A DNA stretch of 64,000 nucleotides from Candidatus Hadersleviella danica (GCA_016711405.1 JADJSZ010000033.1:1-64000), one strand, 5' to 3'; positions 1 to 8,618 are shown, counted from the first letter of the stretch. Notes: generated from the letters alone by a model not told the origin. Numbers and translations: made by a program.

Positions 1-827
1 GACCAACAAATAACCATTGGCCACATCCCAATACAGGCCGCTGACTTCCACCGTAGACATGTACTTGCTCCATGTCAGTTGGCACGCCTCGTTGGCCATG
101 CAAGCGGGAAAATCATCAAAGCGATAGGCCGATTGGTTTAAGTCATCCCCCACGTACAGAGCGCCATCGGAGCCAAAGGCCAACCCTTCCACGTCCTCAA
201 AATCTTTGAACAAATCTTTGAGCTTGTACTCTTCCACCACATCCGCCTCGCCCTCGGTGGCGGTTAGGGCAAGGTGGTAGAGCCGTTTTTCGCTGGAAGA
301 GACGACCCATAATTCGCCGGGGCGGTAGAACACATCAGAGGCATCTTCCTTTAGACCGGGCACTTCGAGGACGAGTTGCTCGGTGGGAGAGCCGACATTG
401 AGCAAGGGCACATCCATAATGTGCAATGTGCCATCTTTTTGGGTGGCGATGACAAAATAGCCGCCATTGGGCGAGGTGGGCAGGCCGTAAAAACCATATT
501 GTTCAATATCGGCGTTGGGCACAAAGGCGATGCCTTCGGGGTTGAGGCCGACCACGGCCGCCAAGGGGAAGTTGCGCGTCTCTTGCAACGTGTGCGTACT
601 GACCTCCACAATGGAAGCTGGCCCCTCGTTGAGCAGGTAATAAAACTCGGCCGAAAGCGTGGCGGGTTCGGCGGGGAGCGGGGAGGGGTGGGCACGGCCG
701 CATTTTCGGCCGTCGGCAAGGCGCTGGCATTGGGGATGGGGAGCGGGGAGGCAGTCGGCTCGGCCGTGCCACAGCCCACCAACCCCAGCAGGGATAAGCC
801 CATGAGAAGGGTTGTCAATAATTTCAT
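1..827 (-). CDS. Beta-propeller lipoprotein, SdiA-regulated-like (partial, frameshifted)
   Basis: Exported lipoprotein cut by the left window edge. The ATG at 827-825 opens a lipobox signal peptide (LLGLVGC, Cys19) followed by a Pro/Thr/Ala-rich linker. The reading frame then changes within 671-697, a G/C-homopolymer stretch, and continues without a stop to position 1. The second frame has propeller-like repeats, with NPEGIAFVP and DVEGLAFGSDGALYVGDD typical of SdiA-regulated or phytase-like propellers. It probably binds a ligand or acts as a hydrolase on the outer face of the membrane; the substrate is unknown. The ATG overlaps the TGA of pgeF by one base, so the two are probably translationally coupled. 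The frame change is more likely a sequencing indel than a real mutation, because coding is good on both sides. Confidence 0.62.
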
Positions 828-1621
828 CAGGTTCGTTTCTCCAAAGTAACTATCACCCCGAACCGACCCGTTTGCCCCAGTTCGGCCCGGTGTGAGAAAA
901 ATAAATCGTTGTTTTGGGCGGTGCAAAAGGGGGCAGTGACCACATCTTGCACCCCTACCCGTGCAAAATTAAGCTGATTGGCGCGGCGCAAATCGAAATG
1001 CGGCCGTGGCCCGCCCGCTTGGGGGATGAGCAACTCGGCCGTGTGGTCGGGAAAGGCGCGGCGCACGGCCGAAATGACGGGTTCGTCCACTTCGTAGACG
1101 GCCGCGCTAATGCACGGCCCAATCGCCCCCAGCAACGCCTCGGGCTTGCTTCCAAAAGCGGCTTGCATGGCGCGGACGAGTGCGCCGGGCACATCGGCCA
1201 CGGTTCCGCCCCAGCCCGCGTGCCCCAACCCAATGGCGTGGTGTTGGGGGTCGTAGACCAAAATGGGGGCGCAGTCGGCGTAGTTCATGGTCAGCCCGCA
1301 CCCAATTTCGTTGGTAATCAGGCCATCCACGCGGGGCATGGCGCGGCCGTGGTCGGCCGTGCCCACCTGCGCCACCTCTGCCCCGTGTACCAAGTGGGCA
1401 TGAACGAGCGTGTCTACGGTGCGCCCCAGCACGCCATATGCCCGCCGCCGATTCTCCTCATAATGGGCGGCTTCGTCGCGCACGGCACTGCTCAGGTTGA
1501 GCGAGGCGAACGGGGCGGGGCTGATGCCCCCGTGGCGGCCGAAAATGGCGTGGGCGAGGCCCGGCCGTTGCCAGTTGGCAAATTGCCAGTAAAGTAGGTT
1601 GTTGATTTGGGATTGGTGCAT
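827..1621 (-). CDS. pgeF: Peptidoglycan editing factor PgeF (DUF152, laccase-domain)
   Basis: 264 aa, normal length for the family. It carries the conserved metal-site pattern: HLVHG (His79), NYADCAPILVYDP (Cys117) and GLGHAGWGGT (His134), then AIGPCI and a C-terminal FCTAQNNDLFFSHR block. Characterised members (YfiH/PgeF) prevent misincorporation in peptidoglycan precursors or act as purine-nucleoside phosphorylases; they were earlier annotated as multicopper polyphenol oxidases. The protein is cytoplasmic. It is the upstream gene of a pair with the lipoprotein that starts inside its stop codon. Upstream lies a palindromic TACAAGT repeat (1631-1693), so the promoter should lie beyond it. Family assignment is secure; the exact substrate is not visible. 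Confidence 0.9.
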   Translation of the reverse strand: MHQSQINNLLYWQFANWQRPGLAHAIFGRHGGISPAPFASLNLSSAVRDEAAHYEENRRRAYGVLGRTVDTLVHAHLVHGAEVAQVGTADHGRAMPRVDGLITNEIGCGLTMNYADCAPILVYDPQHHAIGLGHAGWGGTVADVPGALVRAMQAAFGSKPEALLGAIGPCISAAVYEVDEPVISAVRRAFPDHTAELLIPQAGGPRPHFDLRRANQLNFARVGVQDVVTAPFCTAQNNDLFFSHRAELGQTGRFGVIVTLEKRT

Positions 1622-1630
1622 GGAGTAAGG

Positions 1631-1693
1631 GGTTACAAGTTACAAGTTGCAGGTTACAAGTGGCAATTCGTTTGCCACTTGTAACCTGTAACC
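1631..1693. repeat. Palindromic short-word repeat, TTACAAG family
   Basis: Tandem copies of GGTTACAAGTT-like words, then a perfect 15-bp stem (1652-1666 with 1672-1686) around a 5-nt loop. Lies just upstream of pgeF. Confidence 0.9.
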
Positions 1694-1840
1694 AAAAAGA
1701 TTTCACCGAGTTTTCACGCTTAAAGCGCGGCCGTTTGTCCTTTCTCAGGTGGAATTTTGACAGAACTGTGTAAAATGCAAGTGAAGAGTGGGTGATAAAA
1801 GGGTGATTTTAACTGTGTTGGCTTCTCACAGAGAGGCTCC

Positions 1841-1880
1841 TCATTCACAATTCACAATTCCCCACTCACAATTCACCATT
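1841..1880. repeat. Short-word repeat, ATTCACA family
   Basis: Four spaced copies of CACAATTC or close variants. The 1622-1938 gap holds this array, the TTACAAG hairpin and an isolated TTGACA (1757-1762) with no correctly spaced -10 box; nothing else is recognisable. Confidence 0.75.
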
Positions 1881-1938
1881 TTCTGGGTCAGATGCAGTTT
1901 CTTGGCCAACTTAAATCGCAAGATAAGGAACGATTATC

Positions 1939-2259
1939 ATGGAAATTGCCGCACTCTTACATCTGACGACAACTGATTTATTTTTGTATTTCTTGGGAGC
2001 GGCCGCTCTCGTCGCGATTCCCCCGCTGGTGGGGGCGGTGGTATTGCGGATGTTGTTTAGCCCTGTGGCCAACGGCCGTGGCCCACTCGCCCGCCTGCTC
2101 GGCGCTTTGGGGCTGGGTCTCAGCGTCGCCTTTGCCTTGGGAGCCACGGGCATCTCCCTCCTCCGCCCCGCCCCCCCCGATTTGTTCATTGCCCTCATTA
2201 TTCTGTGCGTGGTGTTTGCCATGCTCGGGGCAGGGCAGTTGTATTGGACAGAGGAGTGA
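1939..2259 (+). CDS. Small integral membrane protein, unknown
   Basis: 106 aa, not recognised. After a short N-terminus there are three hydrophobic spans (about residues 14-38, 50-70 and 80-100), joined by a basic loop around NGRGPLARLL; this suggests a three-helix membrane protein. The start is supported by AAGATAAGGA shortly before the ATG. It stands alone, convergent with the CopD-like gene, and a palindromic repeat separates the two. I see no catalytic motif. It could be a subunit-like or accessory membrane protein, but nothing in the context fixes a role. Confidence 0.6.
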   Translation: MEIAALLHLTTTDLFLYFLGAAALVAIPPLVGAVVLRMLFSPVANGRGPLARLLGALGLGLSVAFALGATGISLLRPAPPDLFIALIILCVVFAMLGAGQLYWTEE

Positions 2260-2263
2260 GGGG

Positions 2264-2359
2264 GAGTGAGAAGTAAAATGTGAAAAGTGAGAAGTGAAAA
2301 GTGGGGGGTGCTGGTGGGTGGTGGCTTTTACTTTTCACCTTTTACTTTTTACTTTTCAC
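2264..2359. repeat. Palindromic short-word repeat, GTGAAAAG family
   Basis: Left arm has repeated GTGAGAAGTGAAAAGTG words; right arm has TTTTACTTTTCACC words, their reverse complement. It lies between two convergent genes and may act as a bidirectional terminator. Confidence 0.88.
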
Positions 2360-2361
2360 GT

Positions 2362-2853
2362 CTAAACGGCCGTGGCCACGGCTGTAAAGAGCAAGACCAG
2401 CCCCGCGCAACCCACGTTCAGCCACAGCAAGCGTAGCTCTTGCTGTTGGAGTTTGGCCTCTTCCTCGGCCGCGAGGTTCGGCCGTTTGGCGGCCAGTAAG
2501 GCCAGCCGCTCCATCTCGGGCCACACCCACCACTGCTGGTAGCCTGTTACCCCCACCAACGCCACAAAGGCGATGTGCTTGAGCAACATCGCCCACGCCC
2601 ACACCCCATCTAGCACCAAAAAGCCCGCATAATGCCCGTCGTTGGTCATCTGCACAAAGCCAGAGATGAGCAAAACGAGCAAACTCCCCTGTATCCACGG
2701 GGCGAGCCGCTTTTGCCAGCCCAACCATTGCGCCAAGGTCACTGCCCGTTGGCGTAGAGCCGGCGCGGCCACAATGGCCAAAAAGGCCAGCCCGCCCAGC
2801 CAGATGACAGTGCCGAGGAGGTGGATGAAGTAGGAGAGGGAAAGGAGAAGCAT
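2362..2853 (-). CDS. CopD-like integral membrane protein
   Basis: 163 aa with four hydrophobic segments. The first has the CopD-type pattern of a His followed by IWLGG (YFIHLLGTVIWLGG); other residues of interest are WIQGSLLVLLISG and HIAFVALVGVTGYQQWWVWPEM. Proteins of this superfamily are membrane proteins associated with copper handling or haem. The similarity is at domain level, so neither copper nor haem binding is shown here. It ends directly next to the palindromic GTGAAAAG repeat and starts next to an ATTGTGAA array. It is not obviously in an operon with its neighbours. Confidence 0.55.
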   Translation of the reverse strand: MLLLSLSYFIHLLGTVIWLGGLAFLAIVAAPALRQRAVTLAQWLGWQKRLAPWIQGSLLVLLISGFVQMTNDGHYAGFLVLDGVWAWAMLLKHIAFVALVGVTGYQQWWVWPEMERLALLAAKRPNLAAEEEAKLQQQELRLLWLNVGCAGLVLLFTAVATAV

Positions 2854-2905
2854 GTGAATTGTGAATTGTGAATGGGGAATTTTTAATTGTGAATGCGGAA
2901 TGGGG
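2851..2905. repeat. Short-word repeat, GAATTGTGAAT family
   Basis: Repeated GTGAATT and GCGGAATG words fill the gap between the CopD-like gene and the ABC-kinase fusion gene. Confidence 0.8.
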
Positions 2906-2907
2906 GA

Positions 2908-4503
2908 TTAGGTGGTGGGGACGGCGCGGGGGTGGGGGATTTCGACGGTGAGGAGGAGGCCGCCTGCTTTTTCGTTGCGAAAGTTGAGTCGGCCGCCTAG
3001 CAATGCCACCCGTTCGCTGATGCCCAGCAAGCCAAAATGGCCCGATTGGCTCAACTCGGCGAGGTCGAATTTTTCGGGCAGGCCGCGCCCATTGTCGCTA
3101 ATCGTCAGGCGGAGCATCCGCCGCGAGGCATAGGCCAGCGCGACTTGGGCGCGGGAGGCGTGGGCGTGTTTCCAAATGTTGTTCAGCCCCTCTTGGACAA
3201 TGCGGAAGATAGAAAGCTCGATGGTTTCGGTGAGACGGCCGAAATTTTCCGCCAAGGTTAAGTCCACGGCAATCCCCGTCCGCTCGCTCCAACTGCGGGT
3301 GTAGGAGACCAACGCCCCCTCCAAGCCCAAGCTGTCAATCGTCGGCGGCCGTAAATCGCCACAAATGCCCCGAATATCGGTAATCAATTGGCGGATGGCT
3401 TGGCGCACATCTTCTAATTCAGTGACCAAGGCGGAATTGCCATTGGCCATGCTCGCAATCTCCTCCAACTGGTAATTCAGCCCCAGCAAATCTTGGAGCG
3501 TTTCGTCGTGCAATTCACGGGCGAGATGTTTGCGCTCCAGTTCGCGCTCCATCAGCAAGCGGCGTTGGGCATCTTGCAACGCCAAATTCGCTTTGTCCAA
3601 GGCTTGCACTTGGTCGGCCAACTGGGTCAGCAATTGTTGATTGGTCGTATCACGGGCGGCCAAATCTTGCTCCAGCAACAATTGGTTGTGCGAAAGCGTT
3701 TCGGCTTGCCGCTTGGCGCGGTAATAGCTATCCAACGCCCAAATGACAGGCGTGCGTTGTTGCCGCTCGCCTGTGCCCACCATCGCCGCCACAATTTCCT
3801 CGCGGTTGGTTTCGTCGGTGCGCACGGTGGCGGTGACTTTGCCTTGGCGCAACACGATAATGCGGTCGGTGACGGCAAAGAGGTGGTCGAGGCTCTGGCT
3901 GGTGAATAAAACGGCCGTGCCCTCTCCCTGCCACGTCTCAATCAGGTTCAGCAACTTTTCCTGATATGGCGTGCTGAGCAAAGCTGTGGGGTCATCTACC
4001 AAGCGCAAAATGGCGGGCGAAACCATCCCTTGCGCCAGCGAAACCAATTGGCGGGCTTCGCTGGATAAATTGCCCACAGGTTCGTGCAAACTGGGGAAAC
4101 TGACATCGAGCAAGGCGAGTAGCCGCCGTGCTTCGGCAAACATTTGGGGGCGGTTGAGCAAATGAAAGCGACGGCCGAACACCTGCCATTTCAACTCGTG
4201 CCCCAGAAAGATGTTGCTCGTAATGTCGAATTGGTCGGCCAACATGGGTTCGGGGTGGATGATGCCAATGCCGACTTCTTTGGCGGCAAAGGGCCATGTC
4301 AGGTCACGGCCGTTCATCGTCAGCGTCCCTTGGTCAGGCGATTGCAACCCCGCCAACATCCGCATCAACAGCGTTTTGCCTGCGCCACTGTTGCCCGCCA
4401 ACCCCACCACCTCCCCCCGCCCAATCGCCAAGCTCACCTCGCTCAGAACCTGCAACACACCAAAGCGTTTACTCAAATTTTCGGCGCGTAGTAAAACGGT
4501 CAT
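2908..4503 (-). CDS. Cytoplasmic histidine kinase fused to a degenerate sugar-type ABC ATPase
   Basis: 531 aa, no membrane segment. Residues 1-245 resemble the first ATPase domain of MmsA/XylG-type sugar importers. Walker A is intact (GNSGAGKT, 37-44). The other motifs are altered: the Q-loop region reads HPEP (83-86) where MmsA has YQEL, the signature is LSSEA (146-150), the Walker B pair is DD (170-171) instead of DE, and the H-loop His is Gln (203). Residues about 260-325 look coiled coil. A NarL-type kinase follows: HLARELHDETLQD with phospho-acceptor His332, an N-box around EGLNNIWKHA, and ATP-lid motifs DNGRGLP and GLLGISERV. It probably phosphorylates the response regulator encoded next door. 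I infer that the ABC part binds ATP and perhaps the sugar permease but hydrolyses poorly. Confidence 0.88.
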   Translation of the reverse strand: MTVLLRAENLSKRFGVLQVLSEVSLAIGRGEVVGLAGNSGAGKTLLMRMLAGLQSPDQGTLTMNGRDLTWPFAAKEVGIGIIHPEPMLADQFDITSNIFLGHELKWQVFGRRFHLLNRPQMFAEARRLLALLDVSFPSLHEPVGNLSSEARQLVSLAQGMVSPAILRLVDDPTALLSTPYQEKLLNLIETWQGEGTAVLFTSQSLDHLFAVTDRIIVLRQGKVTATVRTDETNREEIVAAMVGTGERQQRTPVIWALDSYYRAKRQAETLSHNQLLLEQDLAARDTTNQQLLTQLADQVQALDKANLALQDAQRRLLMERELERKHLARELHDETLQDLLGLNYQLEEIASMANGNSALVTELEDVRQAIRQLITDIRGICGDLRPPTIDSLGLEGALVSYTRSWSERTGIAVDLTLAENFGRLTETIELSIFRIVQEGLNNIWKHAHASRAQVALAYASRRMLRLTISDNGRGLPEKFDLAELSQSGHFGLLGISERVALLGGRLNFRNEKAGGLLLTVEIPHPRAVPTT

Positions 4504-4505
4504 GG

Positions 4506-4622
4506 GTATCCTGCTAGGGAGAGATAGAGGGGAGAGATAGAGAGAGGCGGGATAGGAAACCTGAGCCTCAGCCTCCTGCTTGCTCCACTACATTTCCTCT
4601 TCTCCCTTCTCTCTTCTCTCTT
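4506..4622. repeat. Palindromic short-word repeat, GAGATAGAG / TCTCTTCTCT family
   Basis: Left array of GGGAGAGATAGAG words and right array of TTCTCTCTTCTC words span the gap between regulator and kinase genes. A transcript through it could fold into a hairpin between the two reading frames. Confidence 0.8.
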
Positions 4623-4624
4623 CT

Positions 4625-5701
4625 TTACCCCAACGCATCCATAATAATCTGGTACAGCGTTTCTGTGTCCAACTCTTTCTTGTCTATAAAGGCACTTGCC
4701 CCCGCTTGCAAGCCCAAGCGGTGAAACTCTCGATCGGGGTAGGCGCTCATCAGCACAATGCGGGCGTGGCGCACGAGGGTGCGAATCTGTTGGGCACAGC
4801 GAATGCCATTTTCGTCGCCTAGCACCACATCTATAAAGGTGAGTTGGGGGGCGACTTGGCGCACGAGCAGAAGGGCTTCTTCGGTATCGGCCGCTTCATA
4901 CACTTTGGCTTGGGGATAGATACGGCCGATCATGCGCCGCACCTGCTGGCGATAACGCACATTGTCATCCACCACCAGCAAGGTGGCGGGTGGAGCTTGC
5001 ACCACCAACGCTGGCCGATTGTCTACAACAGGCGTTCGACTGCTTTGTGCCGCCTGTAATTCGGGGTGTTCATGGGCATAATGCGCCGCTTCCAATCGGC
5101 TTTGGACATTGATATGGCGGTAGAGCCGGGTTAGGTGGGTTTCTATCGTTTTCACACTCAGCCCCAACTGGCTGGCCATGGCGCGGTTATCCAGCCCTTC
5201 GGCCAACAGGTGCAAAATCTCTAATTGGCGAGTGGATAATTTGGACGCACTGCCGCTGACGGTTTCGGCCGTGCTTCCCCCCCTATCTGGCTGAATCAAC
5301 TTATCCAACAATGGGCTGGAAATCCAGCGCTTACCCGCCAACACATGCGCCACGGCAAGGCGCAAATCGCTCAACGGCTGATCTTTCAGGTGGTAACCAT
5401 TCACCCCTTCACGGAGCAACCCCTGCACATACACATCGTCATCATGGGCGCTCACCACCAAAACCCGCAAGTGGGGGTACTGCTGGCGTATTTGCCGAAT
5501 GGCGCGAATGGGGTCAAAGTGGGGCATGTTGACATCAATAATCAACAAATCGGGTTGGGATTGGGCAAGGGCTGGGTGCAAGGTGGCTCCATCCCCCACT
5601 TCACCCACAATTTCTAAATTGGGCTGGTCTTGCAGGGCGTTGCGAATGCCGACACGCACAAGGTCGTGGTCATCGGCTAATAAAATGCGTGTGGCCATCA
5701 T
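4625..5701 (-). CDS. Response regulator with REC-LuxR HTH-REC architecture
   Basis: 358 aa. The first receiver (about 3-122) has the acidic pair at 10-11, phospho-acceptor Asp56 (LLIIDVNMP) and Lys106. A LuxR/NarL-type HTH (about 152-212) carries LSTRQLEILHLLAEG and LSVKTIETHLTRLY. A second complete receiver (about 239-355) has DD 245-246, Asp291 (FIDVVLGDENG) and Lys341. Most NarL-type regulators end after the HTH, so a second receiver could integrate another kinase signal or act as a phosphate sink. The gene is transcribed just before the ABC-kinase fusion and faces the sugar-binding protein gene, which makes it the likely regulator of the transporter. DNA-binding target is not proven. Confidence 0.88.
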   Translation of the reverse strand: MMATRILLADDHDLVRVGIRNALQDQPNLEIVGEVGDGATLHPALAQSQPDLLIIDVNMPHFDPIRAIRQIRQQYPHLRVLVVSAHDDDVYVQGLLREGVNGYHLKDQPLSDLRLAVAHVLAGKRWISSPLLDKLIQPDRGGSTAETVSGSASKLSTRQLEILHLLAEGLDNRAMASQLGLSVKTIETHLTRLYRHINVQSRLEAAHYAHEHPELQAAQSSRTPVVDNRPALVVQAPPATLLVVDDNVRYRQQVRRMIGRIYPQAKVYEAADTEEALLLVRQVAPQLTFIDVVLGDENGIRCAQQIRTLVRHARIVLMSAYPDREFHRLGLQAGASAFIDKKELDTETLYQIIMDALG

Positions 5702-6083
5702 TTGGAGATTTTGTCGCTGAATGGTTCTTTCTGATTGGTTATTATGCCCAAATTTGCTTAAATAGTCTCTCCTGTGCTGGGCAGGGGTGTAAAAGGGGGA
5801 ATTTTGGGCATCATTCAGGGAAATCCCTTACAGGACTAGGGGCAATTCCCCATAGGATTGGGGGGGGGCAAGGGTATGCGGCCGTGTCATATCGTGTTAA
5901 ATTTCTGTTAAATCTGGGCTATATTGACAGAATAAGTATCCCTTTTATTGGCCACTTTGCACAACAAGGTGGTCTTTTGGGGCATCTTTTTTGTGGGCAT
6001 CTTGGGAACAAGATAGGCTGTGTGTTATAGCCCCCAGTTTCTGTATCAGTTTTGGTAACTTTTAGAACGAGGAGAAGAATGTG
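5702..6083. promoter_or_regulatory. Divergent control region with spaced direct repeats
   Basis: This 380-base gap separates the response regulator from the sugar-binding protein gene. Two exact TGTTAAAT copies (5895-5902 and 5906-5913) sit 11 bp apart, one helical turn, directly before a TTGACA box (5924-5929). TATTGG at 5946-5951 could be a weak -10 after a 16-nt spacer. Further left are GC-rich GGGAATTTT and GGGAAATCCC words. The direct repeats are good candidates for a LuxR-type regulator site. AGGAG at 6070-6074 is the binding-protein ribosome site. Confidence 0.4.
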
Positions 6084-8327
6084 ATGAAAAATAGTTATTG
6101 GAGACGAATTCTCAGTTTGGTGGCTTTGGTAGCCCTGTTCGCCTTGGCGAGTTGCGGCGGCACCACCACCACCCCCGAAGCGGAAGTGGCTGAACCCACG
6201 GCCGCCAGCGAAACCACCGAGACCACCGAAACCACCGAGACGGAACTGCCCGCCGAGGAATTGAGTGGCAAAGTTGGTATCGTTCTGCCCACCCGTGACG
6301 AACCCCGCTGGGTGCAAGACGAAACCCGTTTCCGCGAAGCATTGGAAGCGGCTGGCTATGATGTCGAAATCCTGTTCAGCCAAGGCGATTCCGCCAAAGA
6401 GCGTGCCAATGTTGAAGACTTAATCACCAAAGGTGTTCAAGTCATCATCATCACCCCCCATGATGGTACGGCCGCCGCCGCCGCCGCCGAAGCCGCCCAA
6501 GCCGCTGGCGTATCGGTCATTTCCTATGACCGCCTCATTCGCGACACCGATGCCGTGAATTACTACGTCACCTTCGACAGCTTGGCCGTAGGCGCCCAAC
6601 AAGCCCAATACCTCGTGGACAACGCCACGGGCACAGGCAACCCGCTCTACCTCTATGCTGGTGCCGCTTCTGACAACAACGCCTTCATCTTCTTTGAAGG
6701 GGCGTGGACTGTTCTGCAACCCAAAATTGCCGATGGCACCTTTGTCATCAAGAACTCCAGCGAAGCAGTCGCTTTGCAAGACAAAGCGACATTGACCCGC
6801 GATGAGTTTGCCCAAATTATCGGCCAAGTGACCACCAACTGGGACTTCAACACCGCCAAAAACTTGGCGGAGGCGAATTTGACCACGGCCACTGCTGAAG
6901 ACAAGGGTGATGTGTTCATCTTGGCTCCCAACGACGGCACCGCTCGCGCGATTGCCGACACGTTTGCGGCCGATGGCGCCGTAACCAGCTTCTTGGTTAC
7001 TGGTCAAGATGCTGAGTTGGCTTCGGTGCAATACATCATTGACGGCCGTCAATCCATGACCGTCTTCAAGGATGTTCGCACACTGGTAGACGACGCGATT
7101 AGCGCGGCCGTGGCTTTGCTGGAAGGCGAAACCCCCGCCGCTCAAGGCTCCTACAACAACGGTGCCATTGACGTGCCCGCCATTCAATCGGCCGTGGTCA
7201 CTGTAGACAGCGCCAATGTTCGCGCCGTCCTCATTGATTCGGGTTACTACAACGAAGCTGATTTCACTGGTCTGGAAGCTGGCGGTGGCGATGCCCCCGT
7301 CGCTGAACTGACTGGCAAAGTTGGTATCGTTCTCCCCACCCGCGACGAACCCCGCTGGGTGCAAGACGAAGCTCGTTTCCGCGAAGCATTAGAAGAAGCT
7401 GGCTATGAAGTTGAAATTCTGTTTAGCCAAGGCGATTCGGCCAAAGAGCGTGCCAATGTTGAAGACTTAATCACCAAGGGTGTCCAAGTCATCATCATCA
7501 CCCCCCATGATGGTACGGCCGCCGCCGCCGCCGCCGAAGCCGCTCAAGCCGCTGGTGTGGCCGTCATCTCCTACGACCGCCTCATTCGCGACACCGATGC
7601 CGTGAATTACTACGTCACCTTCGACAGCTTGGCTGTCGGGGCGCAACAAGCCCAATACCTCGTGGACAACGCCACGGGCACAGGCAACCCACTCTACCTC
7701 TATGCGGGTGCCGCTTCCGACAACAACGCCTTCATTTTCTTTGAAGGGGCGTGGTCGGTTCTGCAACCCAAGATTGCTGATGGCACCTTTGTCATCAAGA
7801 ACTCCAGCGAAGCAGTTGCTTTACAAGACAAAGCGACATTGACCCGCGATGAATATGCCCAAATTCTCGGCCAAGTGACCACCAACTGGGACTTCAACAC
7901 CGCCAAAAACTTGGCGGAGGCGAATTTGACCACGGCCACCGCTGAAGACAAGGGCGATGTGTTCATCTTGGCTCCCAACGACGGCACCGCTCGCGCGATT
8001 GCCGACACGTTTGCGGCCGATGGCGATGTGACCAGCTACTTGGTTACTGGCCAAGATGCTGAGTTGGCTTCGGTGCAATACATCATTGACGGCCGTCAAT
8101 CCATGACCGTCTTCAAGGATGTTCGCACACTGGTAGACGATGCGATTAGCGCCGCCATTGCCCTGTTGCAAGGCGAAGCTCCAAACGCTCAAGGCTCCTA
8201 CAACAACGGGGCTGTGGACGTGCCCGCCATTCAATCGCCCGTGGTCACTGTTGACCTGAGCAATGTAACGGCCGTCTTGATTGATTCGGGCTACTACGAC
8301 GCCTCCGAATTTACCAACGTCCCCTAA
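6084..8327 (+). CDS. chvE: Tandem-duplicated ChvE-like sugar-binding lipoprotein
   Basis: About 747 aa, roughly twice the family length. A lipobox (LASC) is followed by a Thr/Glu-rich linker, then two nearly identical ChvE-type binding domains beginning about residues 62 and 411. The DNA repeat offset is 1,047 bp (6267 against 7314). Each copy keeps YDRLIRD, the DNNAF region and TGQDAEL, which are close to ChvE sugar-site segments. Both copies therefore should bind a monosaccharide such as xylose, glucose or galactose. ATG 6084 is chosen because AGGAG lies nine bases upstream; GTG 6081 is possible. It is the first gene of the transporter operon. The two domains differ at scattered sites, so the duplication is real rather than an assembly copy. 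Confidence 0.9.
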   Translation: MKNSYWRRILSLVALVALFALASCGGTTTTPEAEVAEPTAASETTETTETTETELPAEELSGKVGIVLPTRDEPRWVQDETRFREALEAAGYDVEILFSQGDSAKERANVEDLITKGVQVIIITPHDGTAAAAAAEAAQAAGVSVISYDRLIRDTDAVNYYVTFDSLAVGAQQAQYLVDNATGTGNPLYLYAGAASDNNAFIFFEGAWTVLQPKIADGTFVIKNSSEAVALQDKATLTRDEFAQIIGQVTTNWDFNTAKNLAEANLTTATAEDKGDVFILAPNDGTARAIADTFAADGAVTSFLVTGQDAELASVQYIIDGRQSMTVFKDVRTLVDDAISAAVALLEGETPAAQGSYNNGAIDVPAIQSAVVTVDSANVRAVLIDSGYYNEADFTGLEAGGGDAPVAELTGKVGIVLPTRDEPRWVQDEARFREALEEAGYEVEILFSQGDSAKERANVEDLITKGVQVIIITPHDGTAAAAAAEAAQAAGVAVISYDRLIRDTDAVNYYVTFDSLAVGAQQAQYLVDNATGTGNPLYLYAGAASDNNAFIFFEGAWSVLQPKIADGTFVIKNSSEAVALQDKATLTRDEYAQILGQVTTNWDFNTAKNLAEANLTTATAEDKGDVFILAPNDGTARAIADTFAADGDVTSYLVTGQDAELASVQYIIDGRQSMTVFKDVRTLVDDAISAAIALLQGEAPNAQGSYNNGAVDVPAIQSPVVTVDLSNVTAVLIDSGYYDASEFTNVP

Positions 8328-8357
8328 CCCGTAACCTAACCTAGAAACCAGTCTAAA

Positions 8358-8385
8358 AAGCGAGGTGGGGCAACCCACCTCGCTT
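8358..8385 (+). terminator. Strong hairpin after the binding-protein gene
   Basis: Perfect 12-bp stem AAGCGAGGTGGG / CCCACCTCGCTT around GCAA, without a good T-run. It may stabilise the binding-protein mRNA or cut read-through into mmsA, giving more binding protein than transporter. Confidence 0.7.
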
Positions 8386-8393
8386 CTGGTATC

Positions 8394-8533
8394 AGATAGA
8401 GAGAGCAGATAGAGGTAGAGGAAAATGTCGTTGTTTCATCTATCGTGTTTCCTCTATTGTGTAAAGGATTCCTCTACTCGAGTAAATAGTAAATAGTAAG
8501 TAGTTCCCTACTACTCACTACTCACTACTCACT
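8394..8533. repeat. Palindromic short-word repeats, AGATAGAG and AGTAAATAG families
   Basis: Two arrays: AGATAGAGAGAG / CTCTATTGTG words, then GTAAATAGTAAATAG words facing CTACTCACTACTCAC words around 8509. Located between chvE-like and mmsA genes. Confidence 0.8.
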
Positions 8534-8618
8534 TTTTTATCCACAACACTCTATCTTAACTTGTAACGCACAGACAATTTGGTAGCGATGGTGGGCGAGG
8601 GCAATGGAGGCATTGGCG

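Noticed and set aside
1757..1776. TTGACA...TAAAAT promoter before the 1939 gene
   Set aside because: The spacer is only eight bases, too short for a sigma-70 promoter.
6084..8327. Assembly duplication of one binding-protein domain
   Set aside because: The copies differ at many scattered positions, including different residues at their ends and a distinct linker, so the duplication is most likely real.
6420..8378. Long open frames antisense to the sugar-binding protein
   Set aside because: The same shadow appears in both halves of the duplication and has no independent signal; the sense frame is clearly coding.
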